Shown here in pieces: positions 17,003 through 26,099 of a stretch of DNA of 64,000 nucleotides. The stretch is from NCBI GenBank assembly GCA_023266575.1, contig JAHFPV010000004.1, positions 62,001 through 126,000 on the forward strand, in the 5' to 3' direction. The notes beneath the pieces are model-generated. The model had not been told where the DNA came from. It saw nothing but the letters and a program-made list of their open reading frames with translations, and did not search any database. A program made the translations under genes and the position numbers. Source of the stretch: Sphingobium sp. (lineage in GTDB: Bacteria > Pseudomonadota > Alphaproteobacteria > Sphingomonadales > Sphingomonadaceae). Each line of letters starts with the position of its first letter. The stretch's first letter is position 1.

Positions 17003-18462
17003 CCCTTTCCCTTTCCAACACCGCCCTTTTCGTCGAGCGCGCCTTTATTGGCGGCGCGTGGGTCGGCGCGGCGTCCGGCGCGACCGTGCCGGTGGATAAT
17101 CCCGCGACCGGCGCAATCATCGGCACCGTGCCCGATTGCAGCGCGGCTGATACGCAGGCGGCCATCGATGCGGCCGAGGCCGCCTTCCCGGCGTGGAAGG
17201 CGCGGACGGCGGGCGATCGCGCCGCCGTGCTGGAGCGGTGGCACGCGCTGGTGTTGGCCAATGTCGCCGACCTTGGCCGGATCATGACCGCCGAACAGGG
17301 CAAGCCGATCGCTGAGGCCGAGGGCGAAATTCGCTACGCCGCAAGCTTCATCAAATGGTTTGCCGAGGAAGCCCGGCGGATCGAGGGTGGCATCATCCCC
17401 GCGCCCGAAGCCAATCGCCGGATATTGGTGATGAAGGAACCGGTCGGCGTGTCCGCCGCGATCACGCCGTGGAATTTCCCTGCCGCGATGATCACGCGCA
17501 AATGCGCGCCTGCGCTGGCGGCTGGTTGCCCGGTGGTGGTGAAGCCGTCTGAACTCACCCCCTATAGCGCGCTGGCGATGGCGAAGCTGGCGGAGGAAGC
17601 GGGTTTTCCGGCAGGGGTTTTCAACGTCGTGACTGGCCTTCCCACCGCGATCGGCGGGACGCTGACCGCGAGTCCCGTGGTGCGCAAATTATCCTTCACC
17701 GGATCGACCCGCGTCGGCGCGCTGCTGATGCGGCAATGCGCCGACACGATCAAGCGGGTCAGCTTCGAACTGGGCGGCAATGCGCCGCTGATCGTGTTCG
17801 ATGACGCCGACATCGACCTGGCCGTCGCCAGCACGATGGTCAGCAAATTCCGCAATGCCGGGCAAACCTGCGTCTGCGCCAACCGCATATTGGTGCAGGA
17901 CAGCGTCTATGACCAGTTTGCCGAGAAACTGGCGAAAGCCGTGTCGGCGCTGACCGTGGCGCCCGGCGATATCCCCGGCAGCACGATCGGTCCGCTGATC
18001 AACGCCGCCGCCGCCGACAAGGTGAAGGCGCATATTGACGACGCCTTGTCGCACGGCGCGGCTTTGTTTGCGCAGGCACCGGAGGGCGCAACGGGTGAAC
18101 GCTTTGCCCGCCCGGTGGTGCTGACCGGTGCGACGCGCGACATGCGGCTGGCGGAGGAGGAAACGTTCGGCCCGGTCGCGCCTTTGTTCCGCTTTGCCCA
18201 TGAGGATGAAGCGATCGAGCTGGCCAATGCGACCAGCTATGGCCTGGCCAGCTATTTCTACACCGAGAATCTGCACCGCGCTTTCCGCGTGGCAGAACGG
18301 CTGGAGGCGGGCATGGTGGCGCTCAACAGCGGGTCGATCGCGATGGAGGTCGCGCCGTTTGGCGGGGTCAAGATGTCCGGCCTGGGCCGTGAGGGCGCCC
18401 ATGCGGGGATCGAGGAATATCTGGAAACCAAGGCATTCCATATCGCCGGGCTGAAACTTTAG
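16999..18462 (+). CDS. gabD: NAD(P)-dependent succinate-semialdehyde dehydrogenase-type enzyme
   Basis: Oxidises succinate semialdehyde (or a close omega-oxo acid) to the dicarboxylate, the last step of GABA-type catabolism. 487 residues with TREQGKP-like MTAEQGKPIAEAEGEI, AAITPWNFPAAMITRK, VVKPSELTP, catalytic Glu in FELGGNAPLIVFDDAD and catalytic Cys in NAGQTCVCANR, as in GabD. It ends MEVAPFGGVKMSGLGREGAHAGIEEYLETK in the family manner. It overlaps the acetyltransferase gene by ATGA. The class III aminotransferase downstream could supply the semialdehyde. A second GabD-like gene lies at 53.6 kb. Confidence 0.88.
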   Translation: MTLSLSNTALFVERAFIGGAWVGAASGATVPVDNPATGAIIGTVPDCSAADTQAAIDAAEAAFPAWKARTAGDRAAVLERWHALVLANVADLGRIMTAEQGKPIAEAEGEIRYAASFIKWFAEEARRIEGGIIPAPEANRRILVMKEPVGVSAAITPWNFPAAMITRKCAPALAAGCPVVVKPSELTPYSALAMAKLAEEAGFPAGVFNVVTGLPTAIGGTLTASPVVRKLSFTGSTRVGALLMRQCADTIKRVSFELGGNAPLIVFDDADIDLAVASTMVSKFRNAGQTCVCANRILVQDSVYDQFAEKLAKAVSALTVAPGDIPGSTIGPLINAAAADKVKAHIDDALSHGAALFAQAPEGATGERFARPVVLTGATRDMRLAEEETFGPVAPLFRFAHEDEAIELANATSYGLASYFYTENLHRAFRVAERLEAGMVALNSGSIAMEVAPFGGVKMSGLGREGAHAGIEEYLETKAFHIAGLKL

Positions 18463-18470
18463 GCCACATC

Positions 18471-18547
18471 CGTTCGCCCTGAGCCTGTCGAAGGGTCGTA
18501 CTGCACTTCAAGAAAGAACAGGGCTTCGACAGGCTCAGCCCAAACGG
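18471..18547. repeat. Sphingomonad-type palindromic repeat
   Basis: Two arms, CTGAGCCTGTCGAAG (18479-18493) and CTTCGACAGGCTCAG (18524-18538), form a perfect 15-bp stem with weaker pairing outside (GTTCGCC against the CCCAAACG side). From general knowledge, near-identical palindromes are frequent between sphingomonad genes. It lies 8 bp after the semialdehyde dehydrogenase stop and may act as a terminator. Confidence 0.7.
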
Positions 18548-18556
18548 GAGTTTTTT

Positions 18557-19627
18557 ATGACCCGCAACTATACCATCTCCGTTATCCCCGGCGACGGCAT
18601 TGGCAAGGAAGTGATGCCCGAAGGCATCCGCGTGCTGGAGCGGGCGGCGAGCCTGTACGGCTTCACCATCGCGCAAAAGTGGCAGAATTTCGCCTGCTGC
18701 GATTATTATGCCAAGCATGGCCAGATGATGCCGGACGACTGGAAGGCACAGATCGGCAAGCCTGACGCCATCTTCTTTGGCGCAGTCGGCTGGCCCAACA
18801 CGGTGCCGGATCACATTTCGCTATGGGGATCGCTGCTCCAGTTCCGGCGCGAATATGATCAATATGTCAATCTGCGCCCCGTGCGCCTGATGCCCGGCGT
18901 CCCCTGCCCGCTCGTGGGGCGTGAGCCGGGCGACATTGATTTCTGGGTCGTGCGCGAAAATACCGAAGGCGAATATAGCTCGGTCGGCGGCAAGATGTTT
19001 CCCGGCACCGACCGTGAGATCGTCATCCAGGAAACGGTGATGACCCGGCACGGCACCGACCGGGTGCTGCGCTATGCGTTCGATCTAGCCGCCACGCGCG
19101 ACCGCAAGCATGTTACCTCCGCGACCAAGTCCAACGGCATCGCCATCACCATGCCCTGGTGGGACGAACGGGTGGAGGAGATGGCCAAAAATTACCCGAC
19201 CGTCACCCATGACAAATATCATATCGACATTCTGACCGCGCAATTCGTGCTGAACCCCGACCGGTTCGACGTCGTGGTCGCGTCCAATCTGTTCGGCGAT
19301 ATCTTGTCGGACCTTGGCCCGGCCTGCACCGGCACGATCGGCGTCGCGCCGTCAGGCAATATCAACCCGGACGGCACCCACCCTTCGCTGTTCGAGCCGG
19401 TCCATGGCTCTGCGCCCGACATTGCAGGCAAAGGCATCGCCAATCCGGTCGGCCAGATCTGGTCGGCGGCGATGATGCTGGAGCATCTGGGCGAGGCGGA
19501 CGCCGCTGCCGCGATCATGCGCGCGGTCGAAACCGTGCTCGCGGAACCCGGCCTGCGCACCGGCGACCTCAAAGGCAAAGCCAATACCGAGCAATGCGGC
19601 AAGGCGATTGCTGACGCCTTGACCTGA
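18557..19627 (+). CDS. ttuC: Tartrate/D-malate dehydrogenase-type beta-decarboxylating dehydrogenase
   Basis: Member of the isocitrate/isopropylmalate dehydrogenase family, 356 residues. It starts YTISVIPGDGIGKEVMPEG and has FWVVRENTEGEYSSVGG and VVASNLFGDILSDLGPACTG (metal-binding Asp residues). It ends its cofactor loop with HPSLFEPVHGSAPDIAGKGIANPVGQIWSAAMML, characteristic of TtuC/DmlA. The GAVGWPNTVPDHISLWG segment fits tartrate dehydrogenase rather than LeuB. It acts on tartrate or D-malate with NAD and a divalent metal. It sits in an amine/organic-acid block and is followed by a strong terminator. Confidence 0.85.
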   Translation: MTRNYTISVIPGDGIGKEVMPEGIRVLERAASLYGFTIAQKWQNFACCDYYAKHGQMMPDDWKAQIGKPDAIFFGAVGWPNTVPDHISLWGSLLQFRREYDQYVNLRPVRLMPGVPCPLVGREPGDIDFWVVRENTEGEYSSVGGKMFPGTDREIVIQETVMTRHGTDRVLRYAFDLAATRDRKHVTSATKSNGIAITMPWWDERVEEMAKNYPTVTHDKYHIDILTAQFVLNPDRFDVVVASNLFGDILSDLGPACTGTIGVAPSGNINPDGTHPSLFEPVHGSAPDIAGKGIANPVGQIWSAAMMLEHLGEADAAAAIMRAVETVLAEPGLRTGDLKGKANTEQCGKAIADALT

Positions 19628-19634
19628 CCTCAGG

Positions 19635-19659
19635 CGGCGCAGCATAATATGCTGCGCCG
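19635..19659 (+). terminator. Intrinsic terminator after the tartrate dehydrogenase-type gene
   Basis: CGGCGCAGC-ATAATAT-GCTGCGCCG gives a 9-bp GC stem (the symmetry continues into the loop) followed by TTTC. It begins 8 bp after the stop codon. Aminotransferase transcription probably starts anew beyond it. Confidence 0.7.
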
Positions 19660-19750
19660 TTTCGCTAATACGGCCAGACACAGGCCCGCAACCGGCCAGA
19701 TTGAGACTTTCCCGCTGCGGCACAAGGATAGGCTGCATCCCATAACCACC

Positions 19751-21154
19751 ATGGCGAGCACCCCGACGATGCACCAATCCAACCGATCCTTGCTGGACAT
19801 CGACCGCGATCATTTGATCCATTCGGTCACATCCTTCCGTGCCCATGAAGCGCGCGGCGCAACCATGCTGCAAAGCGGCAAGGGCATGTGGCTGACCGAT
19901 ATGGACGGGCGCGAGGTGCTGGATGCCTTTGCCGGGCTATGGTGCGTCAATGTGGGTTACGGGCAGGACAGCATTGTCGAGGCCGCGGCGGAACAGATGC
20001 GCCGTCTGCCCTATGCGACGGGCTATTTCCATTTCGGTTGCGAGCCTGCCGCGCGGCTGGCGGAGCGGCTGGTCGCCCTGTCGCCAGAGGGGCTGGACCA
20101 TGTCTATTTCACGCTGGGCGGGTCGGACGCGGTGGACAGCGCGATCCGCTATATCACGCACTATTATAATGCGATCGGCAAGCCGACCAAGAAACAGTGC
20201 ATCGCGCTGGAGCGGGGCTATCATGGGTCGAGCAGCACGGGCGCGGGGCTGACGGCGCTTGCCAATTTCCATCGCAATTTCGATCTGCCGCTGCGCTGGC
20301 AGCATCATATCGCGTCGCCCTATCCCTATCGCAGCGATCTGGAGGGTGATGACGCCGCCATCATTGCCCGGTCGGTGCAGCAGTTGAAAGACAAGGTTGC
20401 GGAACTGGGGGCAGACAATGTCGCGGCCTTCTTCTGCGAACCGATCCAGGGGTCAGGCGGCGTCATCGTGCCGCCGGTCGGCTGGCTCAAGGCCATGCGG
20501 CAGGCGTGCGATGATCTGGACATATTGCTGGTCGCCGATGAGGTCATCACGGCGTTCGGGCGCACCGGGCCGATGTTCGCCTGCGAAGCCGAGGATGTGA
20601 CGCCCGACCTGATGACCGTCGCCAAGGGACTGACCGCCGGTTATGTGCCGATGGGCGCGGTGCTGATGTCGGACAAAGTCTATCAGGGCATTGCCGATGG
20701 CGCGGCGGCCGATGTCGTCATCGGCCATGGCGCGACCTATTCTGGTCATCCGGTGAGCGCGGCGGTGGGGCTGGAAGTGCTGCGCCTCTATACCGAGGGC
20801 GGGATTTTGGCTAACGGGCAGAAGGTCGCGGCGCGCTTCGACGCGGGTCTTACGGACATGGCCGATCATCCGCTGGTCGGCGACACGCGCGGGCGCGGGC
20901 TGCTGGGCGCGATCGAACTGGTCGCGAACAAGGGGACCAAGGCGCGGTTCGACCCGGCGCTGAAAGTCGCCGACCGTCTGTTCAACGATGGCTATGCCAA
21001 TGGCGTCATTTTCCGTGCCTTTGCCGACAATATCATCGGCCTCGCCCCGGCGCTGTGCGCGACGGACGCAGAGATGGACGAGATATTCGCGCGCATCAGG
21101 AAAACACTCGACGGCTTGCTCGAACAGGCCGATATTCGAGCGGCGCTGGGATAA
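19751..21154 (+). CDS. Class III (omega) aminotransferase
   Basis: PLP-dependent transfer of an omega-amino group to pyruvate or a 2-oxo acid; 467 residues, typical of class III. Features: MDGREVLDAFAGLWCVNVGYG, YFTLGGSDAVDSAIRY, YHGSSSTGAG, ILLVADEVITAFGRTG (PLP-contacting Asp) and TVAKGLTAGYVPMGAV, whose Lys forms the Schiff base. Such enzymes act on putrescine, beta-alanine, GABA or similar amines. The neighbouring semialdehyde dehydrogenase fits an amine to aldehyde to acid route. ATG 19751 is used; ATG 19769 is also possible and neither has a strong ribosome site. An Lrp/AsnC regulator lies 20 bp downstream. Confidence 0.88.
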   Translation: MASTPTMHQSNRSLLDIDRDHLIHSVTSFRAHEARGATMLQSGKGMWLTDMDGREVLDAFAGLWCVNVGYGQDSIVEAAAEQMRRLPYATGYFHFGCEPAARLAERLVALSPEGLDHVYFTLGGSDAVDSAIRYITHYYNAIGKPTKKQCIALERGYHGSSSTGAGLTALANFHRNFDLPLRWQHHIASPYPYRSDLEGDDAAIIARSVQQLKDKVAELGADNVAAFFCEPIQGSGGVIVPPVGWLKAMRQACDDLDILLVADEVITAFGRTGPMFACEAEDVTPDLMTVAKGLTAGYVPMGAVLMSDKVYQGIADGAAADVVIGHGATYSGHPVSAAVGLEVLRLYTEGGILANGQKVAARFDAGLTDMADHPLVGDTRGRGLLGAIELVANKGTKARFDPALKVADRLFNDGYANGVIFRAFADNIIGLAPALCATDAEMDEIFARIRKTLDGLLEQADIRAALG

Positions 21155-21174
21155 ATATAAGGGGGAACAAGGAC

Positions 21175-21669
21175 ATGTTGGGCGGACCCAGACTGGACAG
21201 GATCGACCTGAAAATCCTGACGCAGCTTCAGCAGTCGGGCCGGATCACCAATGTCGAGCTGGCCGATGCGGTCGGCCTGTCCCCCAGCCCCTGCCTTACC
21301 CGCGTGAAACGGCTGGAGAAAGCGGGCTATATCACCGGCTATGGCGCGCATATCAATCTGCACAAGCTGGGCGAATTTCTGACCGTCTTTACCGAAGTAA
21401 CGCTGAGCGAACATCGGTCGGGCGACTTTTCCCGGTTCGAGACGCGCATCCGCAAGCTGGACGAGATTGTCGAATGTCATCTGGTCAGCGGCGGATATGA
21501 TTATCTACTGAAATTCGTGACCCGCGGCGTCGGCCATTATCAGTCGATCATCGAGGGGATGCTGGAAAGCGATTACGGCATCGAAAAATATTTCAGCTAT
21601 GTCGTGATCAAATCGCCCTTCATCAAACATCATTATCCGATCCAGCATCTGTTCGGCGAGCAACGATAA
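21175..21669 (+). CDS. Lrp/AsnC-family transcriptional regulator
   Basis: A 164-residue DNA-binding regulator. The N-terminal HTH reads LDRIDLKILTQLQQSGRITN and VGLSPSPCLTRVKRLEKAGYI, the classic Lrp motif. The C-terminal RAM domain includes IVECHLVSGGYDYLLKF for ligand binding and oligomerisation. ATG 21175 follows AAGGGGGAACAAGG. It probably senses an amino acid or amine and controls the aminotransferase and amidohydrolase genes that flank it. The hydrolase starts 4 bp after its stop. Confidence 0.92.
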   Translation: MLGGPRLDRIDLKILTQLQQSGRITNVELADAVGLSPSPCLTRVKRLEKAGYITGYGAHINLHKLGEFLTVFTEVTLSEHRSGDFSRFETRIRKLDEIVECHLVSGGYDYLLKFVTRGVGHYQSIIEGMLESDYGIEKYFSYVVIKSPFIKHHYPIQHLFGEQR

Positions 21670-21673
21670 TTTC

Positions 21674-22822
21674 ATGACCGACATCACCGACCTGATCGAT
21701 CCGCTTGTGGCCTTCCGTCGCGACATTCATGCGCACCCGGAACTGGGCTTTTGCGAACATCGCACCGCCGGGCGCATTGCCGAGCAATTGCGCGCGCTGG
21801 GGCTGGAGGTGCATGAGGGGATCGGGCGGACCGGCGTGGTCGGCGTGCTGCGCAACGGAACGTCAGGGCGGAGCATCGGGCTCCGCGCGGACATGGACGC
21901 GCTGCCGATCGAGGAGCAAACCAACCTGCCATGGGCCAGCAAGACGCCCGGCACCTTCCATGGCTGTGGCCATGACGGGCATGTCGCGATGCTGCTGGGC
22001 GCTGCGCAGCAGCTGACGCGCAGCCGGAATTTCGACGGGACGGTCAACTTCTTCTTCCAGCCCGCCGAAGAGGGACAGGGCGGTGCGCGCGAAATGGTGA
22101 AGGAGGGACTGTTCGAGCGTTTCCCCTGCGACCGGGTGTTCGGGTTGCACAACTGGCCAGACCTGCCAGCGGGTATGATCGCGACCCGGCCCGGCCCGAT
22201 CATGGGGGCGGCGGACAAGTTCGAGATCGTCCTGGAAGGGCGCGGCGGCCATGCGGCGATCCCGCAGGATACGCCGGACGCGATTTTGGCGGCGGCCAGC
22301 CTTGTGACGCAGATGAACGCGATCCTATCGCGGCGGATCGCGCCGACCGCATCTGCCGTGCTGTCGATCACGCAAATCCATGGCGGGCATACGCATAATG
22401 TGATCCCGGCAGAGGTCCGCATTGGCGGAACGGTGCGGACGTTCGACCCGGCGGTACAGGACAAGATCGAAGCGTCGATCCGCGAAATCGCGGCCGGCGT
22501 GGCGCTGGCCAACGGGCTAAGCGCGAGTGTCGATTATCAGCGCTACTATCCCGCGACGATCAACGATGCGGAGGCGGCGCAGGAGGCGCTGGATGCCGCG
22601 GCGACCGTCGGCATCGCGCAACTGGCGCCCGATCCGGCCTTCACGTCGGAGGATTTCGCCTTCATGCTGCAAGCGTGCAAAGGCGCCTATATCTGGCTGG
22701 GGCAGGCCAAGCCGGACGGCGGCCCGCCGCTGCATAACCCGCATTATGATTTCAACGATGATGTGCTGGGGCTGGGTATCCGGCTGCACGTCGCGTTGGT
22801 TGAGCGGCATTTGGCGATTTAA
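21674..22822 (+). CDS. M20-family amidohydrolase (hippurate/N-acyl-amino-acid type)
   Basis: Zinc-type hydrolase of 382 residues that removes acyl groups from amino acids or related amides in the cytoplasm. Metal-site motifs are visible: RRDIHAHPELGFCEHRTA, GLRADMDALPIEEQ, HGCGHDGHVAMLLGAA and QPAEEGQGGAREMVKEG; GLHNWPDLPAG follows. A dimerisation domain lies near 185-300 (GRGGHAAIPQ). The HippO/AmaA-like layout and the adjoining aminotransferase suggest it frees an amino compound that is then transaminated. The substrate is inferred only from family. Confidence 0.9.
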   Translation: MTDITDLIDPLVAFRRDIHAHPELGFCEHRTAGRIAEQLRALGLEVHEGIGRTGVVGVLRNGTSGRSIGLRADMDALPIEEQTNLPWASKTPGTFHGCGHDGHVAMLLGAAQQLTRSRNFDGTVNFFFQPAEEGQGGAREMVKEGLFERFPCDRVFGLHNWPDLPAGMIATRPGPIMGAADKFEIVLEGRGGHAAIPQDTPDAILAAASLVTQMNAILSRRIAPTASAVLSITQIHGGHTHNVIPAEVRIGGTVRTFDPAVQDKIEASIREIAAGVALANGLSASVDYQRYYPATINDAEAAQEALDAAATVGIAQLAPDPAFTSEDFAFMLQACKGAYIWLGQAKPDGGPPLHNPHYDFNDDVLGLGIRLHVALVERHLAI

Positions 22823-22863
22823 CGCCACGTCCGTTCGTTTGGAGCGGCGGAGTGTTCATCTTG

Positions 22864-23781
22864 TCAAAACCAGAAACGCACACCCATAACCAGACTCGTG
22901 GCCGACGCACTCTCCCCCGCCGCGCGCGCATAACGCGCCGTATCGCCCAGCTTGCGTTCCCAATGGACGCCGACATAGGGCGCAAATTCGCGGGCAAATT
23001 CGTAGCGCAGGCGCAGGCCCAGTTCGATGTCGGAGACGCCCGACCCGATACCCAGTTCCGGCACATCCTGTGCAGCGATATTCATTTCGGCGGCGGGTTG
23101 CAGGATCAGGCGCTGGGTAATGCGCTGGTCATAGCTGCCCTCCAGCCGCAGATGGGCGTCGCCCTTGTCGGACAGGAATGCCTGCGCGCCGACCTCGAAC
23201 CAGTAAGGTGCGAGGCCTTCGATACCGACGACCGCATAGGTACGCTGGGGTTGCGGACGGAAATCCTGTCGCACGCCCGCCTCGACATTGAACCAGGGGT
23301 TGAGCGCCCGGCTGTAGAGCGCCTGTATTTCCGCGCTTTCAAGCGGGCCGCCGACTTCGCCCTCCCCTTCCGTTTTGAACGCGAAGCGGTTGATGTCACC
23401 GCCGAACCAGCCTTCCCCTTCCCAGGCATAGCCATTCGCGCCCTTGTGCGCGCGATATTCCAGGCGATCGAGCATCAGTTGCGAGAAGCTCATGCCGCCG
23501 CTTTCCTTGATCATCGCGGCGCGGGCGCGGGCCATGGTGGCGGCGGGGTAGAAGGCTTCGGCGGCATGATCCGTCGGGATTGGCGGGGCAACGCCCTGCG
23601 GCACGCTGTCGTCGATTGCGGGCATGGCGTGACCGGCATGGGGGTCGGCTGGAACTTCGCCCACAGACGGCATAGTTTTCTGATTTTGTTCTTTATTATC
23701 AAAAACTTCGTGGTCGTGAATCTCTTGTCCTATGGCGGGCGTGGCGAGTAGCAGGGTCGCGGCGGCGATCAGGCGCATCAT
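22864..23781 (-). CDS. copB: Copper resistance protein B (outer membrane)
   Basis: A 305-residue exported protein of the CopB/PcoB family. The signal peptide ends near AIG, and a His/Met-containing linker (IHDHE, DPHAGHAMPA) can bind copper. The C-terminal 200 residues form the CopB barrel: SFSQLMLDRLEYR, GYAWEGEGWFGGD, ESAEIQALYSRAL and a final aromatic strand (VMGVRFWF). It probably sequesters or exchanges copper at the outer membrane with CopA. ATG 23781 overlaps the CopA stop by ATGA. A frame running further upstream is not signal-like. Confidence 0.93.
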   Translation of the reverse strand: MMRLIAAATLLLATPAIGQEIHDHEVFDNKEQNQKTMPSVGEVPADPHAGHAMPAIDDSVPQGVAPPIPTDHAAEAFYPAATMARARAAMIKESGGMSFSQLMLDRLEYRAHKGANGYAWEGEGWFGGDINRFAFKTEGEGEVGGPLESAEIQALYSRALNPWFNVEAGVRQDFRPQPQRTYAVVGIEGLAPYWFEVGAQAFLSDKGDAHLRLEGSYDQRITQRLILQPAAEMNIAAQDVPELGIGSGVSDIELGLRLRYEFAREFAPYVGVHWERKLGDTARYARAAGESASATSLVMGVRFWF

Positions 23782-25517
23782 GCCGCGTCCTCCCCGTGGC
23801 GAACCATGACGACGCGCATCATCCCTGTGTGCATGTGCATCAGCATATGACAATGGAACGCCCAGTCGCCCAGCGCGTCAGCGGTCAGATCGAAACTGAT
23901 CTTGCCGCCGGGCAACACATTGACCGTATGCTTGCGCGGATTATGTGCCGCATCCTCCCCGGTCAGCAGCTGAAAGAAATGGCCGTGGATATGGATGGGG
24001 TGCGGCATCATCGTGTCGTTGATGAGCGTGACGCGCACCCGCTCCATATGGCGGAAGGCGATGGGGTCCGCGCCGTCGGACAGCTTCACCCCGTCGAACG
24101 ACCACATATAGCGTTCCATATTGGCGGTCAGGTGAATGTCGATCGAGCGGGTCGGGGTGCGCGTATCCTCATTGGGTTCGAGCGCGCGCAGATCGGCATA
24201 GGTCAGCACGCGATGATCGACATCCTCCAGTCCCGTGGGTCGGTCGGCGGTGCGATCGGCGGGCATGGAGGAAAGCGTCGCCACCCCCGGTCCCATCGGC
24301 ACATTGGGCGCGACCGAGGGGTCGAGCATCTTCATGCTATGGCCGGACATGCTGTCATTGGCGGGTTGGGACAGGTCGATCACGCCCCCCTGCCCCATGT
24401 CCATGCCGGACATGTCCATCCCCATATCCTTCATGGTCAGCAGCGGCCGGGCGCGCAGCGCGGGGATCGGCGCGACCATGCCGATTTGCGGCGCCAGCGT
24501 CGCGCGGACAAGGCCGGAACGGTCGATGGCTTCGGCGATCAGGGCATAGGCGGTGGCGTCGGTCGGCTGGACGATCACGTCATAGGTTTCGGCGATGCCG
24601 ATCTGGAACTCGTCGGTCTCGACCGGCTGGACATGCTGGCCGTCGCACTGGACCACGGTCATTGCCAGGCCCGGCAGGCGCACGTTGAAATTGGTCATGG
24701 CCGACGCATTGATGATGCGCATCCGCACGCGCTCGCCCGGCGTGAACAGCCCGGTCCAGTTTTCCGCCGTGCCATGGCCGTTGACCAGGAAACTGTAGGT
24801 GGAGCCGGTGACATCCGAAATATCGGTCGGGTCCATCCGCATCTTGCCCCAGTCGATCCGGTCCTTGAGGGGCTGGTCTTTGCCCTTGAGCAGACCGACC
24901 AGCGTCTGGCGCTGCATATTATAATAGCCGCCCGATTGTTTCAGGCGCGTCAATTGCACATGGGGGTGGACCGGCGACCAGTCGGACAGGACGATCACAT
25001 GCTCGCGCGTAGCCTGCACCGGATCGGTCCCAGCAGGGTCGATGACGATCGGGCCATAATGACCCATCGCCTCCTGCATCCCCGAATGGCTGTGATACCA
25101 GTAGGTGCCGGACTGGCGGATCGGGAATTCATAGGTGAAAGTCTCACCCGGCGCGATGCCGGGGAAGCTGACGCCGGGCACGCCGTCCATCTGGAAGGGG
25201 ACGATTAGGCCGTGCCAGTGGATCGACGTATCTTCTTTCAACTTGTTGGTCACGGAGAGGCGGACATTCTGCCCTTCGCGCAGCCGGATCAGCGGCGCAG
25301 GGACGGTGCCGTTAATGGTAATGGCATGGGCGGAGCGGCCCCCGGTCGCGAAATGGCTGTCGGCGACGGTCAGCGCGATGCTTTCACCCGACAGGACGCC
25401 CGGCGCGGGATGCAGGCCATGGGTGCCGCTTTGCGCCCAAGCGGGGAAGGCGTTGGCGAGGCTGAGGGCAGCCGCGCTTTTGAACAGGGTGCGGCGGTCG
25501 AGAGTCAGGTTGGTCAT
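23778..25517 (-). CDS. copA: Multicopper oxidase, copper resistance protein A
   Basis: Periplasmic copper oxidase of 579 residues with a Tat-type leader (DRRTLFKSAAALSLANAFPA). Copper ligands are visible: HWHG at 100-103, YHSHSG at 141-146, HPIHIHGH near the end and HCH-x3-H-x4-M at 555-566, giving the type 1 ligands C556, H561 and M566. A Met-rich segment (MGMDMSGMDMGQGG) is the usual CopA copper-binding region. It oxidises Cu(I) and lowers periplasmic toxicity. It lies 6 bp after the sigma factor gene, in the order sigma module, copA, copB. Confidence 0.96.
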   Translation of the reverse strand: MTNLTLDRRTLFKSAAALSLANAFPAWAQSGTHGLHPAPGVLSGESIALTVADSHFATGGRSAHAITINGTVPAPLIRLREGQNVRLSVTNKLKEDTSIHWHGLIVPFQMDGVPGVSFPGIAPGETFTYEFPIRQSGTYWYHSHSGMQEAMGHYGPIVIDPAGTDPVQATREHVIVLSDWSPVHPHVQLTRLKQSGGYYNMQRQTLVGLLKGKDQPLKDRIDWGKMRMDPTDISDVTGSTYSFLVNGHGTAENWTGLFTPGERVRMRIINASAMTNFNVRLPGLAMTVVQCDGQHVQPVETDEFQIGIAETYDVIVQPTDATAYALIAEAIDRSGLVRATLAPQIGMVAPIPALRARPLLTMKDMGMDMSGMDMGQGGVIDLSQPANDSMSGHSMKMLDPSVAPNVPMGPGVATLSSMPADRTADRPTGLEDVDHRVLTYADLRALEPNEDTRTPTRSIDIHLTANMERYMWSFDGVKLSDGADPIAFRHMERVRVTLINDTMMPHPIHIHGHFFQLLTGEDAAHNPRKHTVNVLPGGKISFDLTADALGDWAFHCHMLMHMHTGMMRVVMVRHGEDAA

Positions 25518-25523
25518 GCCCCT

Positions 25524-26099
25524 TCATACGCGGGGCGGCGCGTCATCCCTCAAACTTTCCGACAATTTTGCCCGCGCGCGATAAAGGCGGGTTTCGACCG
25601 CTTTTTCGGTGAGGCCCAGCGCCGCGGCGGTGTCCGCCTGGCTCATCGCCTCGATCGTGCGCAGCAACAGGACGTCCTTCAACGCAGAAGGCAGCGCGGC
25701 GATGGCGGCGTTGATGCGGGTAAGGGCCGCCTGCGATTGCAGCGCCTGTTCCGGGTCGGGCGCGGCGTCGGCAATGTCGCCCGCTTCGTCGATCGGGCGC
25801 GCAAAGGCGAAGAAGCGCCGCACCGCGCGACGACGGCCCCAGTCGCGGCATTTGTTGAGCGTGATCCGCGCGATCCAGCTGCGAAAGGGGCGCGCGCCAT
25901 CATAGCGGGCCAGCGCGGCGAAGGCGGCGACGAACACCTCCTGCGTGATGTCGAGCGCTTCGTCGCCATCACCGACATGGCCGCGGGCGAGACGCCACAC
26001 AGCATCGCGATGCCGCCGCATCAGCGCGGCATAGGCCTCCTGATGCCCGGCCAGCGCCCGCGCGGCCAGCGCCCTGTCATCGGGTTCGGCTACGTTCAC
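25524..26099 (-). CDS. ECF-family RNA polymerase sigma factor (CnrH-like)
   Basis: A 191-residue sigma-70 family ECF factor. Region 2 spans about residues 25-90 (DEALDITQEVFVAAFAAL, PFRSWIARITLNKCRD). Region 4 spans about 125-180 (LPSALKDVLLLRTIEAMSQADTAAAL, then TEKAVETRLYRARAKL). The upstream genes encode a CnrX-like sensor and a small one-helix membrane protein in CnrY position, as in the nickel/cobalt CnrYXH module. Here it lies directly before copA-copB, suggesting copper-responsive autoregulation. ATG 26099 overlaps the sensor stop (ATGA). Confidence 0.9.
   Translation of the reverse strand: MNVAEPDDRALAARALAGHQEAYAALMRRHRDAVWRLARGHVGDGDEALDITQEVFVAAFAALARYDGARPFRSWIARITLNKCRDWGRRRAVRRFFAFARPIDEAGDIADAAPDPEQALQSQAALTRINAAIAALPSALKDVLLLRTIEAMSQADTAAALGLTEKAVETRLYRARAKLSESLRDDAPPRV

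Noticed and set aside
22823-22863. Remnant of a palindromic repeat between amidohydrolase and copB
   Set aside because: CCGTTCGTTTGGAGCGGCGG looks like part of an element, but the second arm is missing, so no repeat was called.
23796-25208. Long frame antisense to copA
   Set aside because: CopA is unmistakable on the other strand; the product is His- and Arg-rich low-complexity shadow sequence.
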